A DNA stretch of 64,000 nucleotides from Xenopus tropicalis (Eukaryota; Chordata; Amphibia; Anura; Pipidae), in NCBI RefSeq assembly GCF_000004195.4, contig NC_030684.2, positions 109,903,429-109,967,428 on the forward strand, in the 5' to 3' direction. Below are positions 45,550 to 56,269 of this stretch, in pieces (position 1 is the first letter of the stretch; each line of letters starts with the position of its first letter). Under the pieces are notes generated by a model, which made no database searches, was not told the origin of the DNA, and worked only from the letters and a program-made list of their open reading frames with translations. The position numbers and the translations under genes are program-made.

Positions 45550-46060
45550 CTGGCTGGGTAAGTTAACCCCTTACAAGCACAGAGGGAACAGAGCCCAGCT
45601 GGCTCCACAGTCCCTCTGCGCTTTCATTATTTATTTCAGCGCTCTCTAGGACTATTGACAATATTCTCCCAAACATAACGGAGTCAGTCGGGGATGTGAG
45701 GCGGCTCCCAGGCAGAGGGGAAGCCATTCTGCCTCAGCTGCTCCCATTGCTCCCTCTCTCTCCCACCTGCTGATAAAGGAGGGGCAGAGCGCACCGTGCC
45801 AGAGCTCAGTGACAGGCAATGAGAGGAGAGATGGGACTGGGCGCTCTCTCCCCACTGCCAGGCATGAGTGCGTTCTGGGCATGTTGGTTCAGACTGAGGG
45901 TCGCACAAAGAGGCCTGTGGTTCCCCCCCTGCCGCGCACAGGGCCAGGGAAGGACCGGCTGAAGGTTCCCGGGAAATGGGCGCATGTAGCACCGGGGGTT
46001 TCGGAGCGGCGAGTCCTGGGCCGGCGTTGGGAGCCCAAGGCTAAAGCAGCGCCAGTCACC
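45550..46060 (+). promoter_or_regulatory. gpr176: GC-rich promoter and 5' UTR region of gpr176
   Basis: CpG-containing, GC-rich DNA leads directly into the start codon. A short 5' UTR rich in CpG (CCCGGGAAATGGGCGC near 45970, GGAGCGGCGAGTCCTGGGCC near 46003) precedes GCCAGTCACC ATG. No TATA box is obvious. The retrotransposon's 5' end is adjacent, so part of this region may be element-derived. The start site was not determined. Confidence 0.5.
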
Positions 46061-46262
46061 ATGGAGCACAATGGCAGCTGGGTGTTCGCCAACAGGAGCG
46101 AGTTGGGTTCCTTCCAGCAGGCGGTGAGCAGAGCCCTGGGGATCAGGAACGTGTCGTACTCTCAGCTCCTATGGAGCAACCGGAGCGCAGCCAGCGACGG
46201 GCTCACCTACCGACATTTCACTACCAGCGCCCAGGTGCTCATATTCGTGGGCTCCCTGCTGG
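46061..46262 (+). CDS. gpr176: G-protein-coupled receptor 176-like, first coding exon
   Basis: The exon codes 67 residues plus one base (phase 1), from MEHNGSWVFANRSE to YRHFTTSAQVLIFVGSLLG. The human GPR176 N-terminus also starts M-HNGSW and has YRQFTTTVQVVIFIGSLLG at the start of helix 1. Four N-glycosylation sequons (N4, N11, N30, N40) mark the extracellular part. Context GTCACCATGG is a strong Kozak start. An in-frame ATG at 45809 exists but lacks family support. Donor GTGAGTAG at 46263. GPR176 is an orphan class A receptor, studied mainly for a role in the circadian pacemaker (suprachiasmatic nucleus) through Gz. Helices 1-7 must be encoded to the right of the window. It could be a paralogue of GPR176 rather than the orthologue. 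Confidence 0.8.
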
Positions 46263-47057
46263 GTGAGTAGCTCCCCCGATACATACACGGTGCCCTGCTG
46301 GGTGAGTAGCTACCCCGGTACATACACGGTGCCCTGCTGGGTGAGTAGCTCCCCCCAGTACATACACGGTGCCCTGCTGGGTGAGTAGCTCCCCCGGTAC
46401 ATACACGGTGCCCTGCTGGGTGAGTAGCTCCCCCCAGTACATACACGGTGCCCTGCTGGGTGAGTAGCTCCCCCAGTACATACACGGTGCCCTGCTGGGT
46501 GAGTAGCTCCCCCCAGTACATACACGGTGCCCTGCTGGGTGAGTAGCTCCTCCCAGTACATACACGGTGCCCTGCTGGGTGAGTAGCTCCCCCAGTACAT
46601 ACACGGTGCCCTGCTGGGTGAGTAGCTCCCCCCAGTACATACACGGTGCCCTGCTGGGTGAGTAGCTCCTCCCAGTACATACACGGTGCCCTGCTGGGTG
46701 AGTAGCTCCCCCCAGTACATACACGGTGCCCTGCTGGGTGAGTAGCTCCCCCCAGTACATACACGGTGCCCTGCTGGGTGAGTAGCTCCCCCAGTACATA
46801 CACGGTGCCCTGCTGGGTGAGTAGCTCCCCCAGTACATACACGGTGCCCTGCTGGGTGAGTAGCTCCCCCCGGTACATACACGGTGCCCTGCTGGGTGAG
46901 TAGCTCCCCCCAGTACATACACGGTGCCCTGCTGGGTGAGTAGCTACCCCCGGTACATACACGGTGCCCTGCTGGGTGAGTAGCTCCCCCCGGTACATAC
47001 ACGGTGCCCTGCTGGGTGTGTAGCTCCCCCGGTACATACACAGTGCCCTGCTGGGTC
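46254..47057 (+). repeat. gpr176: Minisatellite made from the gpr176 exon 1 splice donor, about 21 copies
   Basis: The 37-39 bp unit (CCCTGCTGGGTGAGTAGCTC, then 3-6 C, AGTACATACACGGTG) begins with the last eight exon bases and the donor. The native copy is followed by 20 more; 18 keep GGGTGAGTAG, the next has GTGTGTAG and the last GTCCTT. Variation lies mainly in the C run and A/G before TACATA. The minus strand is open in all frames through it, up to 290 residues, which is an artefact. Confidence 0.95.
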
Positions 47058-47513
47058 CTTGGGTACACCTGTCAGTCACTTACCTATAACAGCCCATTAT
47101 TCTTATACTGGCAAGTTCAGGGGTGCCCAGTGTGTGGCCCTCCAGCTGGGGATGAACTTAAGCTCCCTGATAATTGTATGTTCACTGCATACAAGTAGAT
47201 TCATTGCTGTGCTGCTTGCCAGCCCTGGTTCCTTAGCCATTATTCTCCTGGGGCAGATAAAGTGTTGGAGTCACTTTGACAAGTATTAGCTTAGAAATAT
47301 TTTTTCACACCCTTTTAATTCTTTTTGTTGGTTGCAGACAAACCCATTGTAAGGGCATCATAGAGGGCTGAACAAATTGGCATGGATATGGCCCCTAGCT
47401 GTAGGATCAACATCCTTGCTGTAAATGACAGCAGTGCTAACACCTGTCAGTCTTACTAGGACTACTAGGAAATCCTAAAGTCCTGTGATTTAGTGTTTTA
47501 CCAAATTAAGTAC

Positions 47514-47725
47514 AGGTAATAGGGATCTGTTATACAGAATGCTTGGTACCAGGGATTTCATGATGTGCAATACAATGTTTTAAGGTTACTAAACAAACAT
47601 TTTAATAGAAACCCAATAGGATTGTTTTGCCACCAATATGAATGCATGCAGCTTAGTTACTGTGAGTTACAAGCTACTATTTTATTATTACAGAGAAAAA
47701 GGAAATCAGTAAAAAATGAAGAACA
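47514..47725. mobile_element. Truncated CAGGTATRGGACC-family element
   Basis: TACAGGTAATAGGGATCTGT starts the copy, which continues to TTACAGAGAAAAAGGAAATC. The right part is cut off close to the T2-like element at 47732. Confidence 0.65.
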
Positions 47726-47790
47726 GTTTGGTTAAAGGAAAACTATACCCCCAAACAATGTTGGTCTCTATAAAAATATATTGTATAAAG

Positions 47791-48166
47791 TTAAGTGCAA
47801 AATACACAAAAGGAAGTCACTCACGATTCAGTAGGTGCAAAAAACTCCCTCCATGCAGGTTTATTGGAGTAATCAGTGAGAAGGATACAGACGATTCGGG
47901 AACCTCTTGTTCCCTTTTTCAAAGTAGCATTCCCTGAGTGATACACTGAATGGAGAGGTTCCTGAAACATCTGTATCCTTCTCACTGATTACTCCAATAA
48001 ACCTGCATGGAGGGAGTTTTTTGCACCTACTGAATCGCGAGTGACTTCCTTTTGTGTATTTTGCACTTAACGTGTCTCCAGCTGGAAGCCACGGCTTTTA
48101 GGAATACGCACTCCAACTTTACTATAGACTTTATTTTGGATAGCACAACCGATTTTTTCTTATGGC
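47791..48166 (+). mobile_element. Short Penelope-type element without coding region
   Basis: A 16-base duplication AATATATTGTATAAAG (47775-47790), with one mismatch at 48167-48182, flanks a 376-bp insert. Arms of 100 bases (47791-47890 and 47971-48070) are reverse complements. A central 80-base region has hammerhead-like cores on each strand: minus TTGAAAA, AGGGAAC, loop, GTTCCC, GAAT; plus CTGAATG, GGA, TCC, TGAAAC. A 96-base unique tail follows the right arm. The plan is that of the element at 27883-28927 minus the protein. Confidence 0.7.
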
Positions 48167-48250
48167 AATATTTTGTATAAAGCAAGCTCATATGTAAAGC
48201 CCTGCTTCATCTAAATAAACCATTTTCATAAAAATATACTTTTTTAGTAG

Positions 48251-48582
48251 TACAGGTATAGGACCCATTATCCAGAATGCTCGGGACCAAGGGTATTCCG
48301 GATAAGGGGTCTTTCCGTAATTTGGATCTCCACACCTTAAATCTACTTAAAAATTAATAAAACATAAATTAAACCCAATGGGATTGTTTTGCATCCAATA
48401 AGGGTTATTTATATTTTAGTTGGGATCGATTACAAGGTACTGTTTTATTACAACAGAGAAAAAGGAAATCAGTTTTAAAATTCTGGATTATTTGATTAAA
48501 ATGGAGTCTATGGGAGACAGGCTTTCTGTAATTCGGAGCTTTCTGGATAACGGGTTTCCGGATAAGGGATCCCATACCTGTA
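48251..48582. mobile_element. TA-flanked CAGGTATRGGACC element (332 bp)
   Basis: TACAGGTATAGGACCCATTA pairs with GGATCCCATACCTGTA-like right end (ATCCCATACCTGTA), TA on both sides. Nearly the same sequence as 33119-33450, suggesting a young subfamily. Confidence 0.88.
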
Positions 48583-49147
48583 TTTGCCATTGGGTAATTC
48601 TAAATAGAAAACTGCCATTTTAAGAATTAAGGGCCATCTCCTGGGATCATATGAATTACAGTGCACACAAACAGGCCAAGGCACACATACATGCTAGGCC
48701 CCATCAGCCAATTAATGGACAGAGTTCTGCCTTTTGCTTCCACACTACTTCCTGTAACAGTTAGAGCTGCATTATTTCCTGTCAGGTGATCTCTGAGCGG
48801 GCACACAGCCCATCACTAAATGGTGGCTCAAGGGAAAGGATGTAAAAGGACAATATTTACTGATATATATATATTCAAGTTTGGCAACATTCTTTAATAG
48901 GTCACTTAATATAATATAAACTATCTGTGGGTTAAGTATTCATTCTGGGGGTATAGTTTTGCTTTAAATAGGCAATCTGGAGAAATGGCATTCCCATATT
49001 TCATAGCTTTGTAGATCATTTTTGGGATAATACGTCCCTGGACCTGTAGACTGGACATTTCTGAGTGTAAAGGTTTTGGCCAGGTCTTACATGCACTGGC
49101 TTGACTTTACTTTAGTTTTATAGCTGGGGTATACCTAAATAATAGAG

Positions 49148-49449
49148 CAGTGATCTCCCAACCAGGGTTTCATGAGCAACATGTTACTCGCCAACCCTTT
49201 TGATGTTGCTCTCAGTGGCCTCAAAGTAAGTGCCCATTTTTACATTTCTGGATTGGAGACAAGTTTTGGAAGCGCAGAGACACAAGTTTACTCCTGTTTA
49301 GCCTCCTGCAGGCCAGCAGTCCACATGAGGCAACCAACTAGCCAATCACAGCCCTTATTTGGCATTCCCAAAGAACTTTTTCAGTGCTTGTGTGGCTCAC
49401 CAACACATTTTACATCTGAGTGTGGCTTAAAAAAGGTGGGGGATCTCTG
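49148..49449. mobile_element. 302-bp hAT-type MITE
   Basis: Ends CAGTGATCTCCCAACCAG and GGTGGGGGATCTCTG are imperfect inverted repeats, flanked by TAATAGAG (49140-49147) and TAACAGAG (49450-49457), an 8-bp duplication with one mismatch. Internal words such as ATGAGCAACATGTTACTCGC and AGCCAATCACAGCCCTTATT belong to a very abundant frog repeat. Confidence 0.8.
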
Positions 49450-50157
49450 TAACAGAGGGACCTGATGGAGGTTTTTTCTACCTTTATTGTGTATTTCAGT
49501 TTAGAACTAAATAGACTTCTAAGGGTATGTTTGTACACTATAATGCGCTGTGATTGAGTGCACCATGAATGTTCTTTGACCAAAGGCCTATAGTTGTAAT
49601 AGGGACCAGGCACGTTGTAGACAAAATTGTGCAGCTGTGCCATGAAGTTTGCATGCTACGTTCATATACATTTGATCTGTAACTCCCACAGTTATTGGAC
49701 AAACTGTTTTAGAACTGACCTGTACAGCTTGTGGCCTCAACTGTTGTGGAATAGTTATTAGCATTGTTTGTTGGCTAGTTTATTACAGTCGCTTTGCTTT
49801 TCTATAGAAAAACTGCTAATTTCTTTGCACTTTCTCCTCTGCATTGGGGTGATATTAGGCAACTTTTTCCCATTCATCCCTCCCACTGCCTCTAGGCACG
49901 GAGCATGCACAGCGCTTCTAGTCCAGCAGCTGCACATGCTCTGTAAGTGCCTTCATTGCCGGAAGTCAGGGGAGGTCACATGGTATACTATACCTGGTCA
50001 TCTTTGTTGACCCTCAGAGAACCACCTACCTAAAAAATGTATATGTCCCACAGCTCCCTGATCCTCTCGCTCTTCTCGCCAAGAGCTGTAATGTTTATGT
50101 CCCTGTCAACTGACGTAGGAAGATGATGTGATTGGGGTCGGGGGGGCTTAGTTTGAC

Positions 50158-50533
50158 ATTTAAGTTAACTTTTAGTTTGTTATAAAATGGCCAATTCTAA
50201 TCAACTTTTCAGTTGGTCTTCATTATTAATTTGTTACAGTTTTTGAATTATTATTATTATATTCTGTGAGGCTTCAGTTTTATTGTTATTGTTACTTTTT
50301 ATAAATCATTTTTCTATTATTCTAGGTCCTCTCAAATTCATATACCACTCTCTCATTTAAACCGGTTGGACCCTAACAACCAGATAGCTGCTGAAACTCC
50401 AAACTGGAGAGGTGCTGAACAAAAGTTTAAATTTTACAAATGAAAAATGAAGACCAACTGCAAGTTGTCTCAGAAAATTACTCTCTATGTCATAATAAAA
50501 ATTAATCAAAAGGTGAACAACCTCTTTAACATA
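50158..50533. repeat. Decayed T2-like element, same family as 12613-13013
   Basis: Shared words: AACTTTTAGTTTGTTATAAAATGGCC-type start (TTTGTTATAAAATGGCC), ACCAGATAGCTGCTGAAACT, GAGGTGCTGAACAAAAG, and the ending GGTGAACAACCTCTTTAA. The left end has lost its TTAAAGG. Confidence 0.65.
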
Positions 50534-51321
50534 CCTATCTAAGATGGTGGCCATTATGTTTCTCAAACTCCCTGAACTGAAAAACCTCCCTCCCTGAAAA
50601 TAGTGGTTTAGCTGATCATATGGAGACCTATACATAGGGAAACACTAGTTGTTAGGTACTTTCACAGGTGCAATGTACTTTCCTAATCTCCTGTTCAGTA
50701 AATGAGCATTTATACAGAGAATATTACATATAGCATTAGGCTAAACATTTCCATTTAGGAACAAAATGTTACCGGGGGATAAAAAAGTAATGCAGCACCC
50801 TTCTGCCATATAACCTACCAATCAGGGTAGATTCTGGCCCCTAAACCTCCTAAGGCAGTTCCTGTGATGCCCCCCGTGCCATGGGGGGGCACATTGCTAG
50901 TGTAGAGAGCGCAATTGTGCCCTCTATGTGAATTTCCATTGTAAAAATTGTAAATTCAGCTCTTCAAGTTACCAGGAGCAGCTTTGGGGGCCTTGTGGCA
51001 GCAGGACCCCTAAATGCAATTATTGGATTTTACTGCACATCTCTGTCATGGGTGCCTGGGAATGTTAAGTAAAAGAATGGTTTTGTAGTGATGTGCCGCA
51101 ACCAAAATTTCCAAAAAAAAACAAAAATTCGGCAGCCACTAGGTTTCTTTGCTCCCAAAGTTTTCCTGCATTTTCCCCATTTTCCTGGCCCAGGATAAAA
51201 ACTTGGAGCCAGGGGGCCAGGCTTAGGGAACTGTTCCAAACCATATTACATTGATGAAAAGACTGCATATTTTGATGTTTAATGCAAAGTTGCTTGAAAT
51301 TATGTTTTCCTTTCAAAAAGT

Positions 51322-51664
51322 TTAAAGTGATACTGACACTAAAAGATTACTTTTGAAAATATTAATGTACATCAAAAGTTAGGGCTGCTTTTATAATTAA
51401 TTGTTACTTGAAGTCCCTAAACCTGACTGTTTTGCCAACCTGACTGTCCCTTCTCAGCCTGTCAGTTATAGCTTCTAATGCTAACGGCCTCCTGCTGCAC
51501 AAATATGGCAGCCCCCTCATAGAGGAACATGGGGGATCAGAGGGTTAAGGTAAAAGCATCAGGCAAATAGATTAATGGCAAAATTATAAATAGCATGCAC
51601 AGTCAATGTTATGATATACTTAAAAAAATGTTTAATTTCAGGTGTCAGTGGAGTTCCCCCTTAA
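51322..51664. mobile_element. TTAA-flanked MITE, TTAAAGTGATACTGACAC type
   Basis: Ends TTAAAGTGATACTGACACT and GGTGTCAGTGGAGTTCCC...TTAA, TTAA at 51322-51325 and 51661-51664. The best-preserved member of the family also found at 29705, 4149 and 56270. Confidence 0.75.
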
Positions 51665-51960
51665 TTTGGCTTAATATTTTAGGTCCATACCATAAACTCT
51701 TTGATGCCACATTCACCAGTAGATCCTTCCACAATACAAAGGGACAATGAGATTAAAAGAAAGGAAGTTTCTTAACATGTGGATTTTTTAAGTGAAATCT
51801 GTAAGTTTATTATAATTATTAGTATTATTTCCCGGAGAGGTTGTACTGACTGTATTAGATACTGTAGCTTTGGAAAGTGAAAAATACAGGGTTATTCAAA
51901 TTAACTATTAGTTAATTTCTCTTGGTTAACTAGAAGTTAGAGGGCTATCAAGTGAAGAAG

Positions 51961-52010
51961 AGGTTGAACTTGATAGATGTAGCTTTTTTTCAACCTTATC
52001 TACTATGTGT
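51961..52010 (+). repeat. 5'-truncated CR1-type LINE 3' end
   Basis: AGGTTGAACTTGATAGATGT, a T run, CAACCTTATCTACTATGTG: the LINE terminus also seen at 1083 and, reversed, at 28950. Confidence 0.65.
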
Positions 52011-52204
52011 GATAATATGAAACATTTGCTATCATGAACATAGTTAATGTAATTCTTTTTTCTGTAAAGAATCTATCAAACAGTTCATTTTTCAAAGCTC
52101 CCAGAGTGGCTGATAATGGAAGTAGAATGGGGTGGTTTTATGGGAGAGAGAAAATCATGTCTGCATTAGAGGACAGTGTGAAGGGGCCAGGGAAGGCAGA
52201 TGGC

Positions 52205-52740
52205 ATAAGTATAGGTTCCAGAATGCTTGGGACTTTTGGATATCTTTTTGGATAAGGGATCTTATATTACCATACCTTTTCTGCTAAAACTCATTTAAAC
52301 ATTAAATAAACCCAAAAGGATGGTTTTGCCACCAATATGGATTCATTCAGCTTGGTTACCAATGTACTGTTTATTAAAGAGGGAAAAAAAACAATTTTTA
52401 CTCTATGACATAAGGAATCTCATACCTGTACTATCCGCCCAGGCAGGGGACCAGTAAAACACAACAAATCATGGAGATGATTATGATATGTTGGGCTCAA
52501 AATTATGTGAAGGCCACCTCCCGTAGACTCAATCTTAATCAAATAATTCACATTTTTAAACACTTCCTTTTTCTTTCTAATAATAAAACAGTACCTTGTA
52601 CTTGATTCCAACTAAGATAGAATTAATCTATATTGGATGCAAAACAATCCTATTGGGTTTAATTAATGTTTAAATGATTTTTAGTAGAATTAAAATATGG
52701 TGATTCATATTATGGAAATACCCCTTATCCCTGTGTTTTA
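52205..52740. repeat. Two decayed CAGGTATRGGACC-family copies back to back
   Basis: The first (about 52205-52435) reads ATAGGTTCCAGAATGCTTGG to CATACCTGTA. The second (about 52430-52740), in reverse orientation, contains CAAATAATTCACATTTTTAA, AATAAAACAGTACCTTGTAC and AATACCCCTTATCC. Both have lost one end. Confidence 0.6.
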
Positions 52741-54163
52741 TTATATTATTTGCAGTAGTCATGTGATGCCCTTTGTAGTATGTGTGAAGGTGACCCAATC
52801 AATATGATCAGTAAGCCGCCATCTTCATAACTGCTAATGGTTGTTTTTTTCAGAGCAAGGACCCCAAAAGTTGTAGGGCTTACTAGAAAGTGGGTCAATG
52901 TTGTAAGCTAAATTATCTGTATTTTTCTAAAATTCAGGTGATGGCAGGTATGCATTTCTATTAACTGTGACTGAATTGAGTCATACTCTAGCGCTGCATG
53001 GTAATGCATGATAAGTGTTTGTCCATACACTGACACAGCTGGGATAGTGATATATTAGAACAGCAAACATTAGTCCCATGTGTATTATTTTAGTGCCTGC
53101 TATGTGATTTATTACAGCCATATGCACAGTATAGTTTAGCAAAGCTCTAGTACAGATAAATATAGTTTCATCTACAGAAAGAGCTGAGATCCATTGTTAC
53201 TGTACTGGATTTCTTCTTAAATGAACAGATTTCACGGCAGCTCTGGTGCCAGTAACATATTCTTACATGTGTATGAAATGCTGGGGAATTCCACTTACCA
53301 ACTATTATATCTGCTGCATTCCTTCAACTGGTAACATAACCATGCTGAATCAATATAAATATAGCAGCAGCAAAGAGCTGTAAGATGCATTAACATGATT
53401 AAAAAATTCATGCTGCTACCGGTGGAAGTATTATACAATATGTAGTGAATACACATCTAAACCTGGGTAGTAGTTAATTTTAAAGAAATGATGTCATGAT
53501 ATTTGATGGTATAGATTTTATTACTAAATCACACTGTGTACATTGGAAATAATTAATTCTACCATTTCAATTTTTTTTTCTTCAACCAATAAATGTAATT
53601 TTTTGTTAGTTGTAATATTGTTGTGTAGGCAGCCATTTCAGTGCATTGTGCCCAATACTGAGCTTTCAGAAGGAGCCAGCACTGCACAATGGAACTGCTT
53701 TATGATAAGCTATTGTTTCCCTTTCTCAATGTAACTGGAGGAGTGATGAATTGTGTCAGCAGGACTTGGATTTTTACTATTACGTGCTATTCTGATATCT
53801 ACCACTAGGTAGGGCATGGGAGCATTTTAGCAATATGAGGGTCAGGTAGCTGCTCTCTTGCTACCATCCCATTGTCCTGCTGATCGATTGCTATGGGGGG
53901 CAGGGGGGGTTGATATCAATCCAACTTGCAGCACAGCAGTAAAAAGATGATGAAGTTTACCTGAGTACAAGTCAAATGGGTGAGGGCACCTGGGAAACTA
54001 AGAATATGTATAGCCCTATGTATAGCCCTATGTCAAACTTCAAAATTAAATGTAAAAAAATGTGTTTGTTCTTTTGAAAACAGATTTCAGTACAGGATTC
54101 TGCTGGAGCAATGCTAGTAACTGATGCATTTTGAAAAAAATTGTTTTCCGTGACAGTATTCCT

Positions 54164-54317
54164 TTAAAGGGGATGTAAACCCTAATGAAAGAAACTGCAA
54201 TTCTATTCAGCTTTCCAAAATACATTACTTAACAATCATTGGTTTTAAAGCTATTTGTGAACTGCTATTGAAAGCATCTTTTTTTATTCTCTGTTTTTGA
54301 GTTTACAGCCCCTTTAA
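54164..54317. mobile_element. Short T2-like MITE (154 bp)
   Basis: TTAAAGGGGATGTAAAC and GTTTACAGCCCCTTTAA are TTAA-bounded inverted repeats at 54164 and 54317. Confidence 0.85.
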
Positions 54318-54423
54318 TATATTTTTATATTTCTTCACTTCATCATTGACTGTACTCGTCAAGTTTACAAGTCATAAGAATGGAGACATCTCCTCTAAGG
54401 ATGGGCTATCCAACTTTTCCATG

Positions 54424-54739
54424 TACAGGTATGGGATCTGTTATCCAGAATACTCGGGACCTGGGGTTTTCTGGTTTTCCATAATTTGGATCTCCATACC
54501 TTAAGTCTACTAAAACATTTCAGCATTAAATAAACCCAATAGGATTGTTTTACCTCCAATAAGGATTAATTACACCTTAGCTGGGATAAAGTACAAGGTT
54601 CTGTTTTATTATTACAGAGAAAAAGGAATTTGTAAAAATGTGAATTATTTGATTATAATGTAGTCTATGGGTGATGGCCTTCCCATAATTAGGAGCTTTC
54701 TGGATAATTGGTTTCCGGATAAGGGGTCCAATACCTGTA
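54424..54739. mobile_element. TA-flanked CAGGTATRGGACC element (316 bp)
   Basis: TACAGGTATGGGATCTGTTA and GGGGTCCAATACCTGTA, with TA at both sides, and the family core (TTCTGTTTTATTATTACAGA, GAAAAAGGAATTTG). Confidence 0.85.
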
Positions 54740-55068
54740 CAATGAGCCTGTGTTTTCATATAGTACATGTTTCCGTGATAGATGTTTATAGAATCTATGG
54801 AGCCCTTTCACAGGCTGCGGCCATTAAATTCTGCTGGAAATCCACCCCCAGAGTTTCCAATGAGGCAGCTCTAGCCTAGTGGTATGTGCCGACATATTCT
54901 GCAGGGAGAGGGAAGAAATCTGGGTGTGAACCTTAGTTAAGTTGATTAATTATTGCCCTAAAGGAGAAGGAAAGGTGAAATCACTGGGAAGTGACAAATG
55001 TTAGGCATCTTCGTTGATTACCTGATATCTAGGGATGCATGGCAGAACTGTACTGTATGCCATTCCCA

Positions 55069-55489
55069 TTAAAGGGAAACGAAAGTCAAAGTCACTTGGG
55101 GGTGCCAAAATGTTAGGCACCCCCAAGTGACTTTAACCGCTTACCTCGTACCCCGGGCTGGTGCCCCTGTTAGGAGAAAACAGCACCAGCCCGGGGCACC
55201 TGGAGCGCAGCGCTTCCGTCTTCCTGGCTTCCTTTTCCTGAGTGCCAGCGGTGGGCGCATGCGCAGTAGAGTGAAAAGCCGACTTAAACATTTAAGTTCG
55301 GCTTTTCACTCTACTGCGCATGCGCGCGCAGCGAATCAGGAAAAGGAAGCGCCGGCAGCTACCCCGGGCTGGTGCTGTTCCTTCCTCACAGGGGCACCAG
55401 CCCGGGGTAAAAGGTAGGCGGTCAAAGTCACTTGGGGGTGCCTAACATTTTGGCACCCCCAAGTGACTTTGACTTTATTTTTCCTTTAA
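55069..55489. mobile_element. Hairpin MITE (421 bp) with two NRF1-like sites
   Basis: TTAA-bounded ends TTAAAGGGAAACGAAAG and CTTTATTTTTCCTTTAA. The arms pair to the centre (about 55290), where AGTAGAGTGAAAAGCCGA is mirrored exactly. GCGCATGCGCA occurs at 55255 and TGCGCATGCGCG at 55315, matching the NRF1 consensus YGCGCAYGCGCR (the first fails at the Y). Each outer arm contains a smaller hairpin, CACTTGGGGGTGCC... with its complement. The other GC-rich arm block is CCCGGGCTGGTGCCCCTG. Confidence 0.85.
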
Positions 55490-56269
55490 ATGTGACATGT
55501 TGTAAAAGATGATGCAGTTTCTAAATTGCAAATTGTGGTTCGATACTTCCTTCCCTAAATAACAAAGCATGCCTTTGGATAATAAAGGATAAAATATGAT
55601 ATTTCTCTATGATATTTCTCTATAGATACTAAGAGCAAATCTAGGAAATATTCTTGCTAAGGACAAATCCTTTTATGGCCCTATATGACTATCCACAACT
55701 ACAGTGACAACACACCACTCCTCTAGGCTGCTTGTGAGGGAATTATAAGTCAATAACTGAGTTTTTGGGGGTGCTAAGGAAGCTTGTGGGCAGCCTTAAA
55801 GTTATACTGGTGTTCAGATTTACTAAAACTATATCTTTTCTCATTTTTTTAATTTTAAAATTCAAATAAACTCATTTCCACAAATGTCTTCCATCTACTA
55901 AAAAGTTTGAACAGAAAAAGTCAGCGTGGCAAAAATGCACAGTAAAGGCATGAAACTCTAAATTTTTCAGATATTAGCACCAAAATGTCTGCTTTTTTGG
56001 ACAAAAAAAGCAGCATCACAAATCTGAAGCCTCTAAAATTTTGAAGCAAAAGAAGGATCCTCCAGGGAAGGGAATAGACATCTGCCATTGACTTCTTCAT
56101 GATCTCGGCAAGTTTTAGCTGGTGAATTTGTAGAATTTGAGTTTCTAGCTGTTTATATGCATAGTAAATTTACTTTTTTTCCCTGCAACTTTTAGCACTA
56201 AAAAATCAGAAACAAAAAAAAAAAAATCCAAGCATTAGTAAATGCCCCCCTTAAAAACTAGACACTAAA

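Larger units (their letters stand above)
47732..48967. mobile_element. TTAA-flanked T2-like element with two nested insertions
   Basis: The ends TTAAAGGAAAACTATACCCC and GGGGTATAGTTTTGCTTTAA, with TTAA at 47732-47735 and 48964-48967, bound the outer element. It contains the Penelope-type insertion 47791-48166 and the TA-flanked element 48251-48582. A solo end of the same family (GGGAAACTATACCCCTGG) lies at 61620. Confidence 0.82.

Noticed and set aside
45809..46060. Upstream in-frame ATG extending gpr176 by 84 residues
   Set aside because: The extension has no receptor similarity, whereas the ATG at 46061 has a strong Kozak context and begins the conserved M-HNGSW block.
45290..46092. Several GC-rich open frames on both strands upstream of gpr176
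   Set aside because: High GC content lowers stop frequency; only the gag frame and the receptor exon have family support.
46207..47079. Long minus-strand open frames (up to 290 residues) rich in GELLTQQGTVYV-like repeats
   Set aside because: They arise because the minisatellite unit lacks stops in all three minus frames; there is no family match, and the region is the start of an intron.
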